64,000 nucleotides of DNA from Anthocerotibacter panamensis C109 (lineage in GTDB: Bacteria; Cyanobacteriota; Cyanobacteriia; Gloeobacterales; Anthocerotibacteraceae): contig NZ_CP062698.1 of assembly GCF_018389385.1 (NCBI RefSeq), forward strand, positions 1,181,501 to 1,245,500, given 5' to 3'. The translations under genes and the position numbers were made by a program. This document shows positions 1 through 9,364 of the stretch, one piece after another (within the stretch, counting starts at the first letter, position 1; each line of letters opens with the position of its first letter). The notes below the pieces were generated by a model that was not told the DNA's origin, did no database searches, and saw only the letters and a program-made list of their open reading frames with translations.

Positions 1-53
1 ACCGCCAGCCGATAATCCCACCAGACCAATTCCCTGAGCCAAGCGTCGCTCAT
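1..53 (-). CDS. DUF3177 family membrane protein (5' end only)
   Basis: Only the first 17 codons lie in the window. They start at an ATG read on the minus strand and run off the left edge. The peptide begins MSDAWLRELVWWDYRLAV, which resembles the opening of cyanobacterial DUF3177 proteins (a W-x-R-x-LVW-x-DYRLAV segment just before the first membrane helix). Function of the family is unknown. The matrixin gene ends 25 bases upstream of this start on the same strand, so the two may be cotranscribed. The call rests on this one segment. Confidence 0.5.
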   Translation of the reverse strand, partial: MSDAWLRELVWWDYRLA

Positions 54-78
54 GTCTACCCATGGATGCAAGGCGCGA

Positions 79-918
79 TCAGGAGCCCGGAGGTAACGGA
101 TACAGCCTGCGCAGGAGCCCTGTAGATTCTTCTCCCAGGGTGAGCGGCCGCTCTATCTCCTCGGGGCTGGTCTCCCGGTAGCCCGTGGGCCTTGCTTCAT
201 TGTCGTTCAAATAGTACATGATGGTGCCAGGTTCCTGGGTATGGCCCAGCCCCAGGATATGGCCCAACTCATGGACCGCCGTGAGGTAGATGAAGCCGTA
301 GTTGCGCGAAATAGGGCGTTGTCTGCCTCGTCCATTGCTATAACTCGGGTCAATCTTGACCCATTGCTCTTGAGGGCTGGCTAGCCCCGCAATTCCTGGA
401 GGCAATTCCTCAAAGGTCAGTATGACCTGAGCCTCTGCGGGGGTACTTGCCTGGGTGAAAGGCGCGACGGGTAACCCCATCTGGGCGAAGGTTTGGTTCC
501 AATAAGTTAGCGCACGATCAGCGGCAGTCTTATAGCGTTGGTCAATCTCTTCTTGCCAAGCCGGGGATGCAATCCAGAGATTTAAAGGCAGGGTTTTGGG
601 CAGGAGGCGCTCGCGTCCTTGAGGAGCATCGTCTTGAGCAGTAGAGACCGAAGCTTGCAAGCGGGGGGTACCTAGAGGGCGTCTGACCGCTGGAGGGCGT
701 GTTGTAACGGAAAAAGCCTGACTTACCTTGACCACTTGGGGGTGCTGTCCCGGTAGGGCTCCCCCGGCGCGGCGAATAATCTGAGCTTCAGATTCGTTTG
801 TTCCCAAGGTATAAATCCCAGGCGCGGCTACACCTGACACCTCAACCAGCCAATCTGCGCGGACTGGAATACTCACGACAAGCCCCAGGAGGGTAAGGCT
901 TAGGCTACGGTTCAGCAT
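79..918 (-). CDS. Secreted matrixin-type (M10) zinc metalloprotease
   Basis: A 279-residue protein with an N-terminal signal peptide (LSLTLLGLVVSIPVRA, about residues 6-21) and a C-terminal catalytic domain. The zinc site HELGHILGLGH, at about residues 216-226, is the full HExxHxxGxxH metzincin signature. It is followed by TIMYY, which fits the Met-turn. The region between signal peptide and catalytic domain (about 25-110) is low in recognisable features and may be a prodomain, though no cysteine switch was seen. It probably acts outside the plasma membrane on proteins. There is no clear Shine-Dalgarno sequence before the ATG. Matrixins of this size are common in cyanobacteria; the substrate is unknown. 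Confidence 0.85.
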   Translation of the reverse strand: MLNRSLSLTLLGLVVSIPVRADWLVEVSGVAAPGIYTLGTNESEAQIIRRAGGALPGQHPQVVKVSQAFSVTTRPPAVRRPLGTPRLQASVSTAQDDAPQGRERLLPKTLPLNLWIASPAWQEEIDQRYKTAADRALTYWNQTFAQMGLPVAPFTQASTPAEAQVILTFEELPPGIAGLASPQEQWVKIDPSYSNGRGRQRPISRNYGFIYLTAVHELGHILGLGHTQEPGTIMYYLNDNEARPTGYRETSPEEIERPLTLGEESTGLLRRLYPLPPGS

Positions 919-971
919 TGGAAGGAGGGTTATGTAGGAGCGACCAGCCTCAATTGTAAAAGCTCAGCGAC

Positions 972-999
972 AAAAAAGGCAGGGGACTGCTCCTCTGCC
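972..999 (-). terminator. Rho-independent terminator after rpsB-tsf
   Basis: Read on the minus strand just after the tsf stop codon, GGCAG and CTGCC form a stem, extended inward by GG/CC, and are followed immediately by six T residues. Position, stem and T-tract fit an intrinsic terminator for the rpsB-tsf operon. Confidence 0.75.
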
Positions 1000-1021
1000 C
1001 TTGGTACTTTAGACGGCTGGC

Positions 1022-1636
1022 TCAGGCGTTTTTGAGGCCCTCGCCCAGGGTAAAGCGGCTAAAGCGCCGGACTTTGATATTTTCTCCGACTTTGGAGATG
1101 GTCTGCCGAATCAGTTCGTCTATGGTGATGGTCTGGTCTTTGACGAAGGGCTGGTCGAGTAGTGTCCGCTCTTTGAGCAGCTTTTCGATACGACCCTGGA
1201 CGATCTGCTCTCGGATCTTCTCGGGCTTTTTGTTGAGGTCCTCACGGCCCATTTCGATCCCCTTCTCCCGCTCTTTGAGGTCTTCGGGGATGTCCGCCAC
1301 GCTCACATATTCCACATTCGGGCAAGCCGCAATCTGGATGGCGATGTCGTGGACCAGGGTTCTGAAGGTATCTCCTCGGGCGACAAAGTCAGTTTCACAG
1401 TTGACTTCTACTAGGACGCCGACGCGGCCCCCCGTGTGGATGTAGGAGTCCACCAAGCCCTCGGCAGCTTGACGGGCAGCCATCTTGTCGCCCTTAGCCA
1501 ACCCCTTCTTGCGGAGGTATTCTTTGGCTTTTTCGAGGTCGCCCTCGGTCTCGGTGAGGGCTTTTTTACAGTCGATCATCGAGACGCTGGTCTCTTCACG
1601 CAGTTGCTTGACTAATTGGGCCGTCACTTCAGCCAT
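1022..1636 (-). CDS. tsf: Translation elongation factor Ts
   Basis: A 204-residue EF-Ts, the nucleotide exchange factor that regenerates EF-Tu-GTP. The start chosen ([20 protein letters not shown]) matches the conserved N-terminus; an in-frame upstream start adds only five residues. Visible hallmarks are the UBA-like segment [18 protein letters not shown] and the core TDFVAR motif that contacts the EF-Tu P-loop region. It lacks the extra coiled-coil region of E. coli EF-Ts (283 residues), so it is the short form typical of cyanobacteria and plastids. It lies directly downstream of rpsB, the usual bacterial order, and upstream of a good terminator. The cognate EF-Tu gene is in the same window at 61,369. 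Confidence 0.96.
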   Translation of the reverse strand: MAEVTAQLVKQLREETSVSMIDCKKALTETEGDLEKAKEYLRKKGLAKGDKMAARQAAEGLVDSYIHTGGRVGVLVEVNCETDFVARGDTFRTLVHDIAIQIAACPNVEYVSVADIPEDLKEREKGIEMGREDLNKKPEKIREQIVQGRIEKLLKERTLLDQPFVKDQTITIDELIRQTISKVGENIKVRRFSRFTLGEGLKNA

Positions 1637-1659
1637 GGTCTTCCTCCCCAAATACAGGT

Positions 1660-2460
1660 CTACTCTTCTTCTTCATCGGTATCCAAACCGGGGATCATCG
1701 TCGCCCGCCGGTCGAAGATCATCTCCTGTTCGGGTGTTTCGGCAGTGGGTGCTTCGGGCTCCTCAGGGGCCTCGACCGCTCCACGACGGCCCTCCAGAAT
1801 GGCATCGGCGAGACGACCGACAATGAGCTTGATCGAGCGGATCGCATCATCATTGGCGGGAACGCCCACATCCACCATCTCCGGGTCACAGTTGGTATCC
1901 AGCAAAGACACGATAGGAATCCCGAGACGGCGCGCTTCCATGATGGCGTTGTACTCGCGGCGCTGGTCCACGATCAGCAGAATATCCGGCAGGCGGCGCA
2001 TGTCTTTGATCCCACCCAGGTACTTCTCCAGGCGTTCCAGTTCTTTACGACGGGTGGCGGCTTCTTTTTTGGGTAGACGGTCGAACAGACCGTTCTTTTG
2101 CATCGTCCTGAGGTCTTTCAGGCGGTCCACCCGAGAACGGATTGTAGCCCAGTTGGTGAGCATTCCACCCAACCAGCGCTGATTGATGTAGTACATGCCA
2201 CAGCGACTTGCTTCTTGAGCAATCACGGTCGAAGCCTGCCGCTTGGTGCCGACGAAGAGGATCTTTTTGCCCCGGTCGGCTTCACCCTTGAGATAGGCAT
2301 AGGCTTTTTCGAGGTAGACAGCGGTCTGGGTCAAGTCGATGATGTGAATCCCATTGCGGGCCGTAAAAATATACGGGCGCATCTTGGGGCTCCAGCGACG
2401 AGTCTGATGCCCAAAGTGGACGCCCGCCTCCAACATTTCATTGAGGGTAACAATGCCCAT
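1660..2460 (-). CDS. rpsB: 30S ribosomal protein uS2
   Basis: A 266-residue small-subunit ribosomal protein S2. The start at [19 protein letters not shown] is set by the conserved N-terminus ([11 protein letters not shown] is the family signature); the open frame continues 40 codons upstream but without family similarity. Further signatures are [10 protein letters not shown] and the PDILLIVD / [13 protein letters not shown] region. The last 40 or so residues are an acidic, proline-rich tail ([14 protein letters not shown]) ending DEEEE, longer than in many bacteria. It sits 23 bases upstream of tsf in the classical operon. Confidence 0.97.
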   Translation of the reverse strand: MGIVTLNEMLEAGVHFGHQTRRWSPKMRPYIFTARNGIHIIDLTQTAVYLEKAYAYLKGEADRGKKILFVGTKRQASTVIAQEASRCGMYYINQRWLGGMLTNWATIRSRVDRLKDLRTMQKNGLFDRLPKKEAATRRKELERLEKYLGGIKDMRRLPDILLIVDQRREYNAIMEARRLGIPIVSLLDTNCDPEMVDVGVPANDDAIRSIKLIVGRLADAILEGRRGAVEAPEEPEAPTAETPEQEMIFDRRATMIPGLDTDEEEE

Positions 2461-2540
2461 GGATGTTCCTTTTTCGGGTTCGCCTCCCCCCAGCGGCCAG
2501 TGGACCCGAAATGCTAGGGGTGTGAAATTTTGTGCCTTAT

Positions 2541-2999
2541 CTAGGATAGCACCAATCCCCCTTTGCCCAGCTTGCGGCATAGACTGCCGAGCAACTCCTG
2601 CTCCTCGGGTGTGAGGGCACTCAGGGTATCCCCGACAGCCTGCACATGCCGGGGGAAAATGGCCTGGATCAACCGCTCTCCAGCTTCGGTTAAGGTCACA
2701 CAGATATAGCGCCGGTCATCCGCTTCACGGTTGCGCTGGACAAGGTTGCGTTTTTCGAGGTTGTCGATGACCAGGGTGATGTTGCCGCCGCTCTTGAGTA
2801 GCTTTTGGGCGAGGTCTCTTTGATGGAGCGGTCCTAGATGGAGCAGGGCTTCCAGGACTCCAAACTGGCTCACCGTCAAGTCCACCTCTGTTAGATGGCG
2901 ATGGACGCGTGCCGAGACGGACTCAGCCGCCCGGAGCAGCTTGATGTAGGCGTCGAGCGCCCGTACTTCTGTTGCACTGCCCTGATAGCGTGTACCCAT
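2541..2999 (-). CDS. MarR-family transcriptional regulator
   Basis: A 152-residue winged-helix regulator. The helix-turn-helix occupies about residues 40-95: [23 protein letters not shown], then [18 protein letters not shown], then the wing with the [14 protein letters not shown] segment that is typical of MarR proteins. It is transcribed away from the orange carotenoid protein gene, with about 257 bases between the two starts, so it may regulate itself, OCP or both; this is inference from position. An AT-rich palindrome lies 20 bases upstream of its start. No ligand can be predicted. Confidence 0.9.
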   Translation of the reverse strand: MGTRYQGSATEVRALDAYIKLLRAAESVSARVHRHLTEVDLTVSQFGVLEALLHLGPLHQRDLAQKLLKSGGNITLVIDNLEKRNLVQRNREADDRRYICVTLTEAGERLIQAIFPRHVQAVGDTLSALTPEEQELLGSLCRKLGKGGLVLS

Positions 3000-3019
3000 T
3001 TCGTTTCAGTTTTAATAAT

Positions 3020-3029
3020 TTAATATTAA
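3020..3029. promoter_or_regulatory. AT-rich palindrome upstream of the MarR gene
   Basis: TTAATATTAA is a perfect 10-base palindrome in a very AT-rich stretch 20 bases before the MarR start codon. MarR proteins bind short palindromes near their own promoters, so this is a candidate operator. AT-rich palindromes of this length also occur by chance. Confidence 0.3.
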
Positions 3030-3256
3030 TCTATAAGGGATCAGTTGCCCTGTCTGTGGACCCGACGCTTCGCGTGTGGTGTTTTCGGTCGTGTCCCCCG
3101 CTAAACGATATTTTCGCCCTACGATGATGTTAAGGAATGTTACGCCTTTTCGGGTGAAAACTCTGCAAGACCAGCCCACTGAGGCGATACATGACCTATG
3201 AAGGGCCACCAAACCCTTGGTAGCTCTGATACTCAACCATCACGGAGGCTTTGACT

Positions 3257-4219
3257 GTGACGTTTACCCTGGAATCGGCGCAAGCCATTTTTACGCGCAC
3301 CCAAGCTCCTAGCCTCATTCCCGCCACCTTGGCGCTATTTAACGAACTCAATGTGAATGATCAACTAGCGGTCCTTTGGTATGCCTATACCGAAGCCGGT
3401 CGTACCGTCACCCGTGCGGCGCTGGGGGCAGCCCGGATGGAACTGGCAGAGGGACTGCTCAATCAGATCCGTCAACTCACGTACCCCGAGCAGACGAAGG
3501 TCATGGAAGACCTCGCTCGGCGTGCCGATACCCCCTTCAGCCGCGCCTATGGTGTCTTCGGGGTCAATACCAAGCTCGGGTTCTGGTACCAGTTGGCTGA
3601 GTGGATGGCTCAGGGCATCGTCGAACCCATGCCCGCTGATTACCAGATGTCCGATGCTGCTGCTGCTGTGCTCAAGGCGATCCAGAAGCTTGATGCGGGC
3701 CAGCAAATCACGGTACTGCGCAATGCAGTCGTGGATATGGGCTATAACTCTTCGTCCGCTCCCAGTAGCGCCCCCGAAGCCGAGGAGTTACCTTTTATTC
3801 GCACAGGACCTGCTCCTAGCAACCTGACCATTGAAGGGGTCACGGAGCCCGCTGTGCTAAATTACATCGCGGCGATGAATGCCGACGACTTCGAGAAAGC
3901 CGTAGCCCTGTTTACCCCTGACGGAGCGCTACAGCCGCCCTTCCAGAAGCCGGTTGTGGGTCGTCAAGCCATCGCTGCCTACATGCGCGAGGAAGCGCAG
4001 GGGCTCAACATGCTGCCGGAGCGGGGCATCGTCGAGACTTTGGAGAATGGCTCCAAGCAGATCAAAGTCAACGGTAAAGTACAGACGCCTTGGTTTGGGG
4101 TCAACGTGGCGATGAATATTGCTTGGCGCTTTGCCATCAATGCCCAAGGCGAAATCTTCTTCGTCGCCATCGACATGCTGGCCTCCCCGGCGGAACTGCT
4201 CAACTTGCGCCCTAGCTAG
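3257..4219 (+). CDS. ocp: Orange carotenoid protein
   Basis: A 320-residue OCP, the blue-green-light-activated carotenoid protein that docks on phycobilisomes and quenches excess excitation. Starting at the GTG at 3257, numbering coincides with Synechocystis OCP through the N-terminal domain: W41, Y44, W110 and R155 fall at exactly those positions. In the C-terminal NTF2-like domain the carotenoid-binding Tyr and Trp are at 203 and 290 (201 and 288 in Synechocystis), and the Glu partner of R155 is at 246. The GTG has GGAGG eight bases upstream; a TTG at 3251 would be only two bases from it. The linker (about 164-190) is Ser/Pro/Glu-rich and one or two residues longer. No fluorescence recovery protein gene is nearby, which would suit an OCPX- or OCP2-type protein, but the subtype cannot be fixed here. 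Confidence 0.96.
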   Translation: MTFTLESAQAIFTRTQAPSLIPATLALFNELNVNDQLAVLWYAYTEAGRTVTRAALGAARMELAEGLLNQIRQLTYPEQTKVMEDLARRADTPFSRAYGVFGVNTKLGFWYQLAEWMAQGIVEPMPADYQMSDAAAAVLKAIQKLDAGQQITVLRNAVVDMGYNSSSAPSSAPEAEELPFIRTGPAPSNLTIEGVTEPAVLNYIAAMNADDFEKAVALFTPDGALQPPFQKPVVGRQAIAAYMREEAQGLNMLPERGIVETLENGSKQIKVNGKVQTPWFGVNVAMNIAWRFAINAQGEIFFVAIDMLASPAELLNLRPS

Positions 4220-4305
4220 CCCCAAAAATCCCTGGCCCGATGCCACAAGGCTAGGGCTAGGGCTACCCTTGGCTCCGGTAAACAAAGTGTGCCACGATAG
4301 CCCCC

Positions 4306-5166
4306 ATGGAAGTCTGTGCTCTGGCCTATTTAGGTCCACCGGGAACCAACACCGAAGCCGCTGCCCTGGCCTATCTTGGTGGGAAATCCGTTCCACTCCT
4401 GCCCCACAACAGCATTCAGGGTACCCTACGGGCGGTTTTGGAGGGGAGTGCTGCTCGGGCTGTCGTCCCGGTCGAGAATTCGATTGAAGGCAGTGTGGGA
4501 CTCACGCTAGATTCCCTGTGGAACCTCCCCGGTCTGGAAGTCCAGGCCGCGCTAGAGTTGCCCATTACCCACGCTTTGATGGGTTTCAGCCCGGATCTTG
4601 CGCCGGTTACGCGCGTCTACTCCCATCCTCAGGCGCTTGCCCAGTGCCAGGGCTGGTTAGAAGTAAATCTTCCTCAAGCCCAACAGGTACCTACGCCTTC
4701 GACCACAGAAGCGCTGAGCTATCTCACGCGCGATCCTGGCTATAGTGCTATCGCCGCCCCCCGCGCCGCCTGCCTCTGCGACATCCCGATTCTCGCCGTT
4801 CCCATCAATGATTATCCCGACAATCGGACTCGTTTCTGGATCGTGGGGCGGTCCATCACAGGAGCCCCAGCGCGAAACGGTGAGCGCCTCTCGCTAGCTT
4901 TCAGCCCCCAGCGCAGAGGTCCGGGCGTGCTGCTTGCGGCTCTTCAGGTCTTTGCTGTCCGGGGTATCAACCTGACGCGCATCGAGTCGCGGCCCTCTAA
5001 AAAACTCATGGGCGAGTATGTCTTCTTCCTTGATGTCGAAGGGGATGAGCACCAACCTGCGATCCAGCAAGCCCTCGCCGAACTCCTCCCCCTGACCGAA
5101 CGCCTCAAGCGCTTTGGTTCTTACCGTATCCAGCATGTGTTTGAAGAAGCACCCGCAGAACACTAA
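4306..5166 (+). CDS. pheA: Prephenate dehydratase
   Basis: A 286-residue monofunctional prephenate dehydratase that converts prephenate to phenylpyruvate in phenylalanine synthesis. The catalytic domain (about 1-190) shows AYLGPPGTNTE near the start, VPVENSIEGSVGLTLD, and the DNRTRFWIVG motif with the catalytic Thr-Arg-Phe. An ACT regulatory domain follows (about 200-280), with the phenylalanine-binding ESRP motif (NLTRIESRPSK). There is no fused chorismate mutase. It follows OCP by 86 bases on the same strand. The partner tyrosine-branch gene tyrA is in the same window at 60,340. Confidence 0.95.
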   Translation: MEVCALAYLGPPGTNTEAAALAYLGGKSVPLLPHNSIQGTLRAVLEGSAARAVVPVENSIEGSVGLTLDSLWNLPGLEVQAALELPITHALMGFSPDLAPVTRVYSHPQALAQCQGWLEVNLPQAQQVPTPSTTEALSYLTRDPGYSAIAAPRAACLCDIPILAVPINDYPDNRTRFWIVGRSITGAPARNGERLSLAFSPQRRGPGVLLAALQVFAVRGINLTRIESRPSKKLMGEYVFFLDVEGDEHQPAIQQALAELLPLTERLKRFGSYRIQHVFEEAPAEH

Positions 5167-5187
5167 GCGGCTTTACCTTGCGCTGGG

Positions 5188-5820
5188 CTACCTCCGCTCA
5201 GCTTCCCATTGGTTGAGCCACTGGGCGGTGTGACCTGTGGGTAAATAGGGGCGTTGGGTTTCCACGTCTGCCCAGGTATCCAGGTCCGCCAGTAAGGGCA
5301 GAAGACCAACTTCAAGGCCCAGTTCCCGACTGCGCTTGCAGGTCTCATTTAGCAGGTGCGGCGTACTCATCGGCATCCCGCGAAACAAGGGCTGGAAGCG
5401 GCTAAGACCCACCAGATAGTAGCCCCCGTCCTGAGCAGGACCCAAGACGACCGGGAATTCCTGGAGCAACGTCAGTGCCTGAATCAGATACTTCAGCGGC
5501 AAATGCGGGCTATCCGAGCCGATGCAGAGGACCGGCGTGTGTCTTTGGAGTAAGAAAGCCATGCTGTGGTCCAAGCGCTCCCCCAAGTCCGCTCCCTCCT
5601 GCGCAAAGAGCGCAAAGTCGGGACTGTTGTGCTCAAACCAGGTACGGGGGCCACTGTAGGCAAGGTGAGCGGAGAACTTCGCCCTGCGCGCCAAGTCCAA
5701 GGTATCGTAGAGCATAGCCTCATGGAGTTGGCACGCCTGGGTTGGACTTAAGGGTGGGCAGAGGCGGGTCTTCACCCGGCCTATCTCGGGAGCTTTAGCG
5801 AGGATCAGGAGTGCGACCAC
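5188..5820 (-). CDS. TIGR04282/DUF2064 family glycosyltransferase-like protein
   Basis: A 210-residue protein of the DUF2064 family, a GT-A-like nucleotidyl/glycosyl transferase fold that automatic pipelines often call an arsenosugar biosynthesis glycosyltransferase (TIGR04282). Visible motifs are LILAKAPEIGRVKTRL at the N-terminus, IGSDSPHLP (the DxD-like metal site region) near the middle, and LGPAQDGGYYLVGL. The GTG start shares one base with the TAG stop of the upstream regulator gene, so the two are probably translated from one mRNA. The substrate cannot be told from sequence, and no arsenic genes are nearby. Confidence 0.85.
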   Translation of the reverse strand: MVALLILAKAPEIGRVKTRLCPPLSPTQACQLHEAMLYDTLDLARRAKFSAHLAYSGPRTWFEHNSPDFALFAQEGADLGERLDHSMAFLLQRHTPVLCIGSDSPHLPLKYLIQALTLLQEFPVVLGPAQDGGYYLVGLSRFQPLFRGMPMSTPHLLNETCKRSRELGLEVGLLPLLADLDTWADVETQRPYLPTGHTAQWLNQWEAERR

Positions 5821-6224
5821 TACTCCTCTGACTCAGGCTGTGGGGTCAACTGCCCCTGGAGGTGGTCAATCTCCACGGAGAGCCGGTCTATCTCCCATTG
5901 CAGGCGGACTTTTTGCTTTTCGAGGTCGAGCTGCTGGTGCTCCAATTGCTGCTGGAGTTCGGTGATGTGCTTGACTCCTTCTAGATTGACCTTGAGTTCT
6001 TGGGTAAGGTGCTTGATATACATCAAGCGTTCAATGTCACGGGCTGAATACAGCCGGGTTTCCCGTTCGCGGCGTGTCTTACCTAGACCCTGTCCCGGCT
6101 GACGGTAGGGCTTGATCAGGCCCAATTTTTCGTACAGGCGTAGCGTCTGCGGGTGCATCCCCACCAGCTCAGCAGCTACAGAAATGATGTAGACGGGCCG
6201 GTCGTCTGGCTGCTCGACAACCAT
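5820..6224 (-). CDS. MerR-type regulator resembling HspR
   Basis: A 134-residue MerR-family DNA-binding protein. The N-terminus has the HspR-like arrangement [27 protein letters not shown], then a wing with [12 protein letters not shown], followed by a C-terminal coiled coil rich in Gln, Leu and Glu (about 80-130, [19 protein letters not shown]). HspR proteins repress heat-shock genes, often with DnaK as co-repressor. No chaperone gene is adjacent here, so the target is open. The start at 6224 has GGTGGG nine bases upstream; another ATG three codons earlier is possible. It follows sbcC by about 30 bases on the same strand. Confidence 0.8.
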   Translation of the reverse strand: MVVEQPDDRPVYIISVAAELVGMHPQTLRLYEKLGLIKPYRQPGQGLGKTRRERETRLYSARDIERLMYIKHLTQELKVNLEGVKHITELQQQLEHQQLDLEKQKVRLQWEIDRLSVEIDHLQGQLTPQPESEE

Positions 6225-6252
6225 ATTATGCATCCCACCCAGGTATACGAAT

Positions 6253-9200
6253 TTATAGTACCACACTCAATTGAGAGCCGCGTTCCCCTTTCTCCACTTC
6301 GACGCGGGCCGGGAAAACCTCTTTGAGGTCATTGATATGGGTAATGACGAGGATGCGCTCAAACTCGTGGGCGATCAGGTTGATGGCCTCGACCAACCGT
6401 TCGCGCCCATCCCGGTCCTGGGAGCCGAAGCCCTCATCGACAATCAAGGTCTGGAGCGCAGCCCCAGAGCGGCGTGCCAACAGGCGCGAGAGGGCAAGGC
6501 GGATGGCGAAGTTGACGCGGAAGGCTTCGCCGCCGGAATAGGTCTCGTAGGGGCGGGTGCCCCGGCTGTCGGCAATGAGGATATCCAAGGTCTCGATGAG
6601 TTTGGCGGTGGTCTTGGTCGCTTTTTGGGTGATGAAGCGGACATGGAGCTGGTTTTCACTGAGGCGGGCCAGCAGTTGGTTGGCCTCTTGCTCCAATTCC
6701 GGCAAAACGCTCTCGATGATCAGCGCCTGAATACCGTTCTTGCCGAAGGCTGTCGCCAACTCTTTGTAGAGGCTGTGCTGGTGGCGACAGTGCTCCATTT
6801 GTGCCCGGTCAGCCTCCTGTTGGGCTTCTAGCTGGTCCAGGAATTCGAGCTGTTGGCGGCACGCTCCTAAGGCACTGTAGTGCTGGTCCTGCTCGGTGCG
6901 GTTGTGCTGGGCTTGGGCTTGCACCCGTAGCATTTCGGGTTGGGGGTCGGTGGTGGTACCCAGGTCTCCCTCCAGGCGGGTCAGGTGCTCCTGAAGCTGG
7001 TGCAGCTGCTGGGTGAGCTGGGTCTGCTCTTCCATGAGGCGGGTGAGCCATTCGCGGGCTACTTCAATCTCTTCGGTAGCCTGTTGCAACGCTTCGTACT
7101 GGCGCAAGATGGCCCGTTCGCTCTGGAGTTGGGCTTTGAGGGCCTGATGCTGGGCGGGGTCGTAGTGCAGTTGCTGGATCTGGGTCTGAACGTGCCGCAG
7201 GGCTTCCTGGGCCTGAGTGGCGAATTTGCCCTCGGCGAGGATCTGCCTGCCGTTGGCGCAGCGCTGCTCCAGGGCGGGGATGTCTCTATCCAAGGGCTCC
7301 AGGCGGCGGCGGGCCTCCTGGTGGCTCTGGGAGCGCAGTTCGGCCCAGCGGAAACGGTCCACCTCAGCGCGAAGGAGCGCGAAGTCATTTTCGTTGAAGT
7401 CGAGGCGTTTGAGTTCTAGTTCGACCAGTTGAATCTGCTGGCGTACCGGCAGACCGTAGGTCTCCTCTTCTAATTGGTGCTTGAGGGTCCGCTCTTGAAG
7501 CTTGAGTTCTTGCAGCAGTTCTTCTTTTTCTCGAAAAGCCTCTAACTGTTGCTGGAGGCTGCCCTGTTTTTGGAGTTGTCCATCCAGGCTGTCTACTTCT
7601 GGTTTGATCTCGGTGTAGGCGGTGCGTAGGACTTTGATTTCCTGGTCTAGATAGCTAATCTGGTGCTGGAGGAGCAATTCTTCTTCCTGAAGCTGGCGAT
7701 ACGTAGCTTCATGCTGGACATGGATCTGCTCGCGGTGCTCTTCATCCAAATCTTGATGGCAGAGCGGGCAATGGGTGAGTGACTGTTGCATAAAACGGTC
7801 TTTATCTTCCAATTCAGCTAGTTGCTTCTGATATTCGGTGAGTTGGCTCTCGTAGCGTTGTTTGAGCGCACGGCTCTCATGGCCCTTCTCGATGACGCGC
7901 TCCAAGTAGACTTTTTGGCGTTGCAGGCGCTGGGTCTGCTGGCTCACTTGTTCCAGTTGTTTTTCTAAAAGACCCCGGCGCGCCAGTTCTCCGGCGACTT
8001 TCTGGGTTTGGTAGCGGACTTCTTTATATTGGGCTTCCAATTCCAAGCGCTCAGACTGCAATTGTTGGTGCAGGCGCTGGCGCTCTTGCATCTGGGGTTG
8101 GGCGCGGGCTTGCCGCTCTTCATAGTCCCGCAGCCGCTCTCGGGCTTGTCTGAGTAGCTCCAGATTCTTTTCGATGGTGTCGCTGTCCTTAAGCTGGTCG
8201 AGGGCTTCGCGGCGTTGCTCTTGTTTGGTCTCCAGGAGCGTGACGAGGGTTTGGAGTTGGAGTTGGATCTGATTGCGCTGGCTGTCCAGCTCTCGCTCCA
8301 GCCGTTGGCGGGCTTCGACCAGTTCTTGATGACGGACAAAGTCTTGGTCCAGGCTCACTTCCTGCGCCATGAGGGTTTGATAGGTGTGATATCCCGCTTC
8401 GATGGTGGTGCGGTTGGTGAGGATCGCCTCCAGTTGGTTGACCGTCTGGCGTTGGCGCTGGTGCTCTTCCGTGGTCCGCTTGAGGGTCCGCCCCTGTCCT
8501 TCTTGCTGTTGGAGCAGCAGGTGTCGTTGTTCCTCTAGGGTCTGACGGTACTGCACCTGTTGCTGAAGTCCTAGCAGTTGTGCGTCCAAGAGCCGTTGCT
8601 CCTCGCTCAACCGCCGCTGTTGTGCTTCAAGATCAGTCTGTTGTTCCAGGATGCGTAGACGGGTGCCTAGGTGTTCAAGAATCTTCTGAAGCTGCTCTTT
8701 GAGGAGGTCAGCCTGGGTTTTGTAGTCCCGAGCTTTTTCTTTGGCCTTCTCAGCCAAGTCGTCATAGCGGTTGAGTCCCAGGATCTCCGTCAGGACTTCC
8801 TTGCGCTCCACAGGCTTTTTGACAGTGAATTCATCCGCTCGCCCCTGGCGCAGGTAGGCTGAATTAATAAAAGTCTCGTAGTCCATGCGCAGGACTTGAT
8901 TGATAGCCTCCTGGGTCTGGCGGTTGGTCCGGCTGGTCAGCACCCGAAATTGCCCGTCCCCTTGCTGGATCTGAAACTCCAATGTCCCCGACTTCCCCCG
9001 TGGACGGACCCTCAACACCCGGTAGCTGGTGCCCTCACAGCGAAAAATAAAATCCACCATAGCCTCGGTTGTGCCGCTGCGGATGAGGTCTTCTTCGTTG
9101 GTCGCCCGACACTTCCCCCACAAAGCCCAGCCCATCGACTCCAATAAAGCTGATTTGCCCGCCCCATTGGCCCCACAGATGCAAGCTGTATGGATACCCG

Positions 9201-9264
9201 TGAAATCTAACTGACCATGGCTGTAGCTCAGGAAGTTAGTCAGGGTGAGGTACAAAGGAACCAT
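6253..9264 (-). CDS. sbcC: SMC-like exonuclease subunit SbcC / Rad50-type ATPase
   Basis: A 1003-residue SbcC/Rad50-family ATPase, which with SbcD processes DNA ends and hairpins. The N-terminal Walker A ([13 protein letters not shown]) is at about 33-45. Two very long coiled-coil arms flank a zinc-hook CPLC near residue 498. The C-terminal half-domain has the ABC signature [12 protein letters not shown] at about 906 and the Walker B region [12 protein letters not shown] at about 936. No sbcD (mre11-like) gene adjoins it in this window, which is unusual since the pair is often an operon. The coiled coil is unusually rich in glutamine. Confidence 0.95.
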   Translation of the reverse strand: MVPLYLTLTNFLSYSHGQLDFTGIHTACICGANGAGKSALLESMGWALWGKCRATNEEDLIRSGTTEAMVDFIFRCEGTSYRVLRVRPRGKSGTLEFQIQQGDGQFRVLTSRTNRQTQEAINQVLRMDYETFINSAYLRQGRADEFTVKKPVERKEVLTEILGLNRYDDLAEKAKEKARDYKTQADLLKEQLQKILEHLGTRLRILEQQTDLEAQQRRLSEEQRLLDAQLLGLQQQVQYRQTLEEQRHLLLQQQEGQGRTLKRTTEEHQRQRQTVNQLEAILTNRTTIEAGYHTYQTLMAQEVSLDQDFVRHQELVEARQRLERELDSQRNQIQLQLQTLVTLLETKQEQRREALDQLKDSDTIEKNLELLRQARERLRDYEERQARAQPQMQERQRLHQQLQSERLELEAQYKEVRYQTQKVAGELARRGLLEKQLEQVSQQTQRLQRQKVYLERVIEKGHESRALKQRYESQLTEYQKQLAELEDKDRFMQQSLTHCPLCHQDLDEEHREQIHVQHEATYRQLQEEELLLQHQISYLDQEIKVLRTAYTEIKPEVDSLDGQLQKQGSLQQQLEAFREKEELLQELKLQERTLKHQLEEETYGLPVRQQIQLVELELKRLDFNENDFALLRAEVDRFRWAELRSQSHQEARRRLEPLDRDIPALEQRCANGRQILAEGKFATQAQEALRHVQTQIQQLHYDPAQHQALKAQLQSERAILRQYEALQQATEEIEVAREWLTRLMEEQTQLTQQLHQLQEHLTRLEGDLGTTTDPQPEMLRVQAQAQHNRTEQDQHYSALGACRQQLEFLDQLEAQQEADRAQMEHCRHQHSLYKELATAFGKNGIQALIIESVLPELEQEANQLLARLSENQLHVRFITQKATKTTAKLIETLDILIADSRGTRPYETYSGGEAFRVNFAIRLALSRLLARRSGAALQTLIVDEGFGSQDRDGRERLVEAINLIAHEFERILVITHINDLKEVFPARVEVEKGERGSQLSVVL

Positions 9265-9364
9265 CGTACATCCAGGCGTGCTGTGTCTACTAATAACCCA
9301 CCCGTGACCACTTCTGTCCCCAAGTCCGGCGTTTTACCGTAGATGACCGGGCTTGTGCCACAGC

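Noticed and set aside
3012-3236. Open frame of 74 codons between the MarR and OCP genes
   Set aside because: Odd composition, no ribosome site and no similarity to anything known; it fills the divergent promoter region.
4240-4275. Short GGCTAG-type tandem repeat after OCP
   Set aside because: Only about three imperfect units, with no link to a regulatory or mobile function.
6266-6275. CTCAATTGAG palindrome as an HspR operator
   Set aside because: The known HspR site has two CTTGAGT/ACTCAAG half-sites with a seven-base gap; this perfect short palindrome lacks that spacing and overlaps the end of sbcC.
6271-8862. Several long plus-strand frames opposite sbcC
   Set aside because: They mirror the strongly biased Gln/Leu/Glu codons of the SbcC coiled coil on the other strand and show no protein features.
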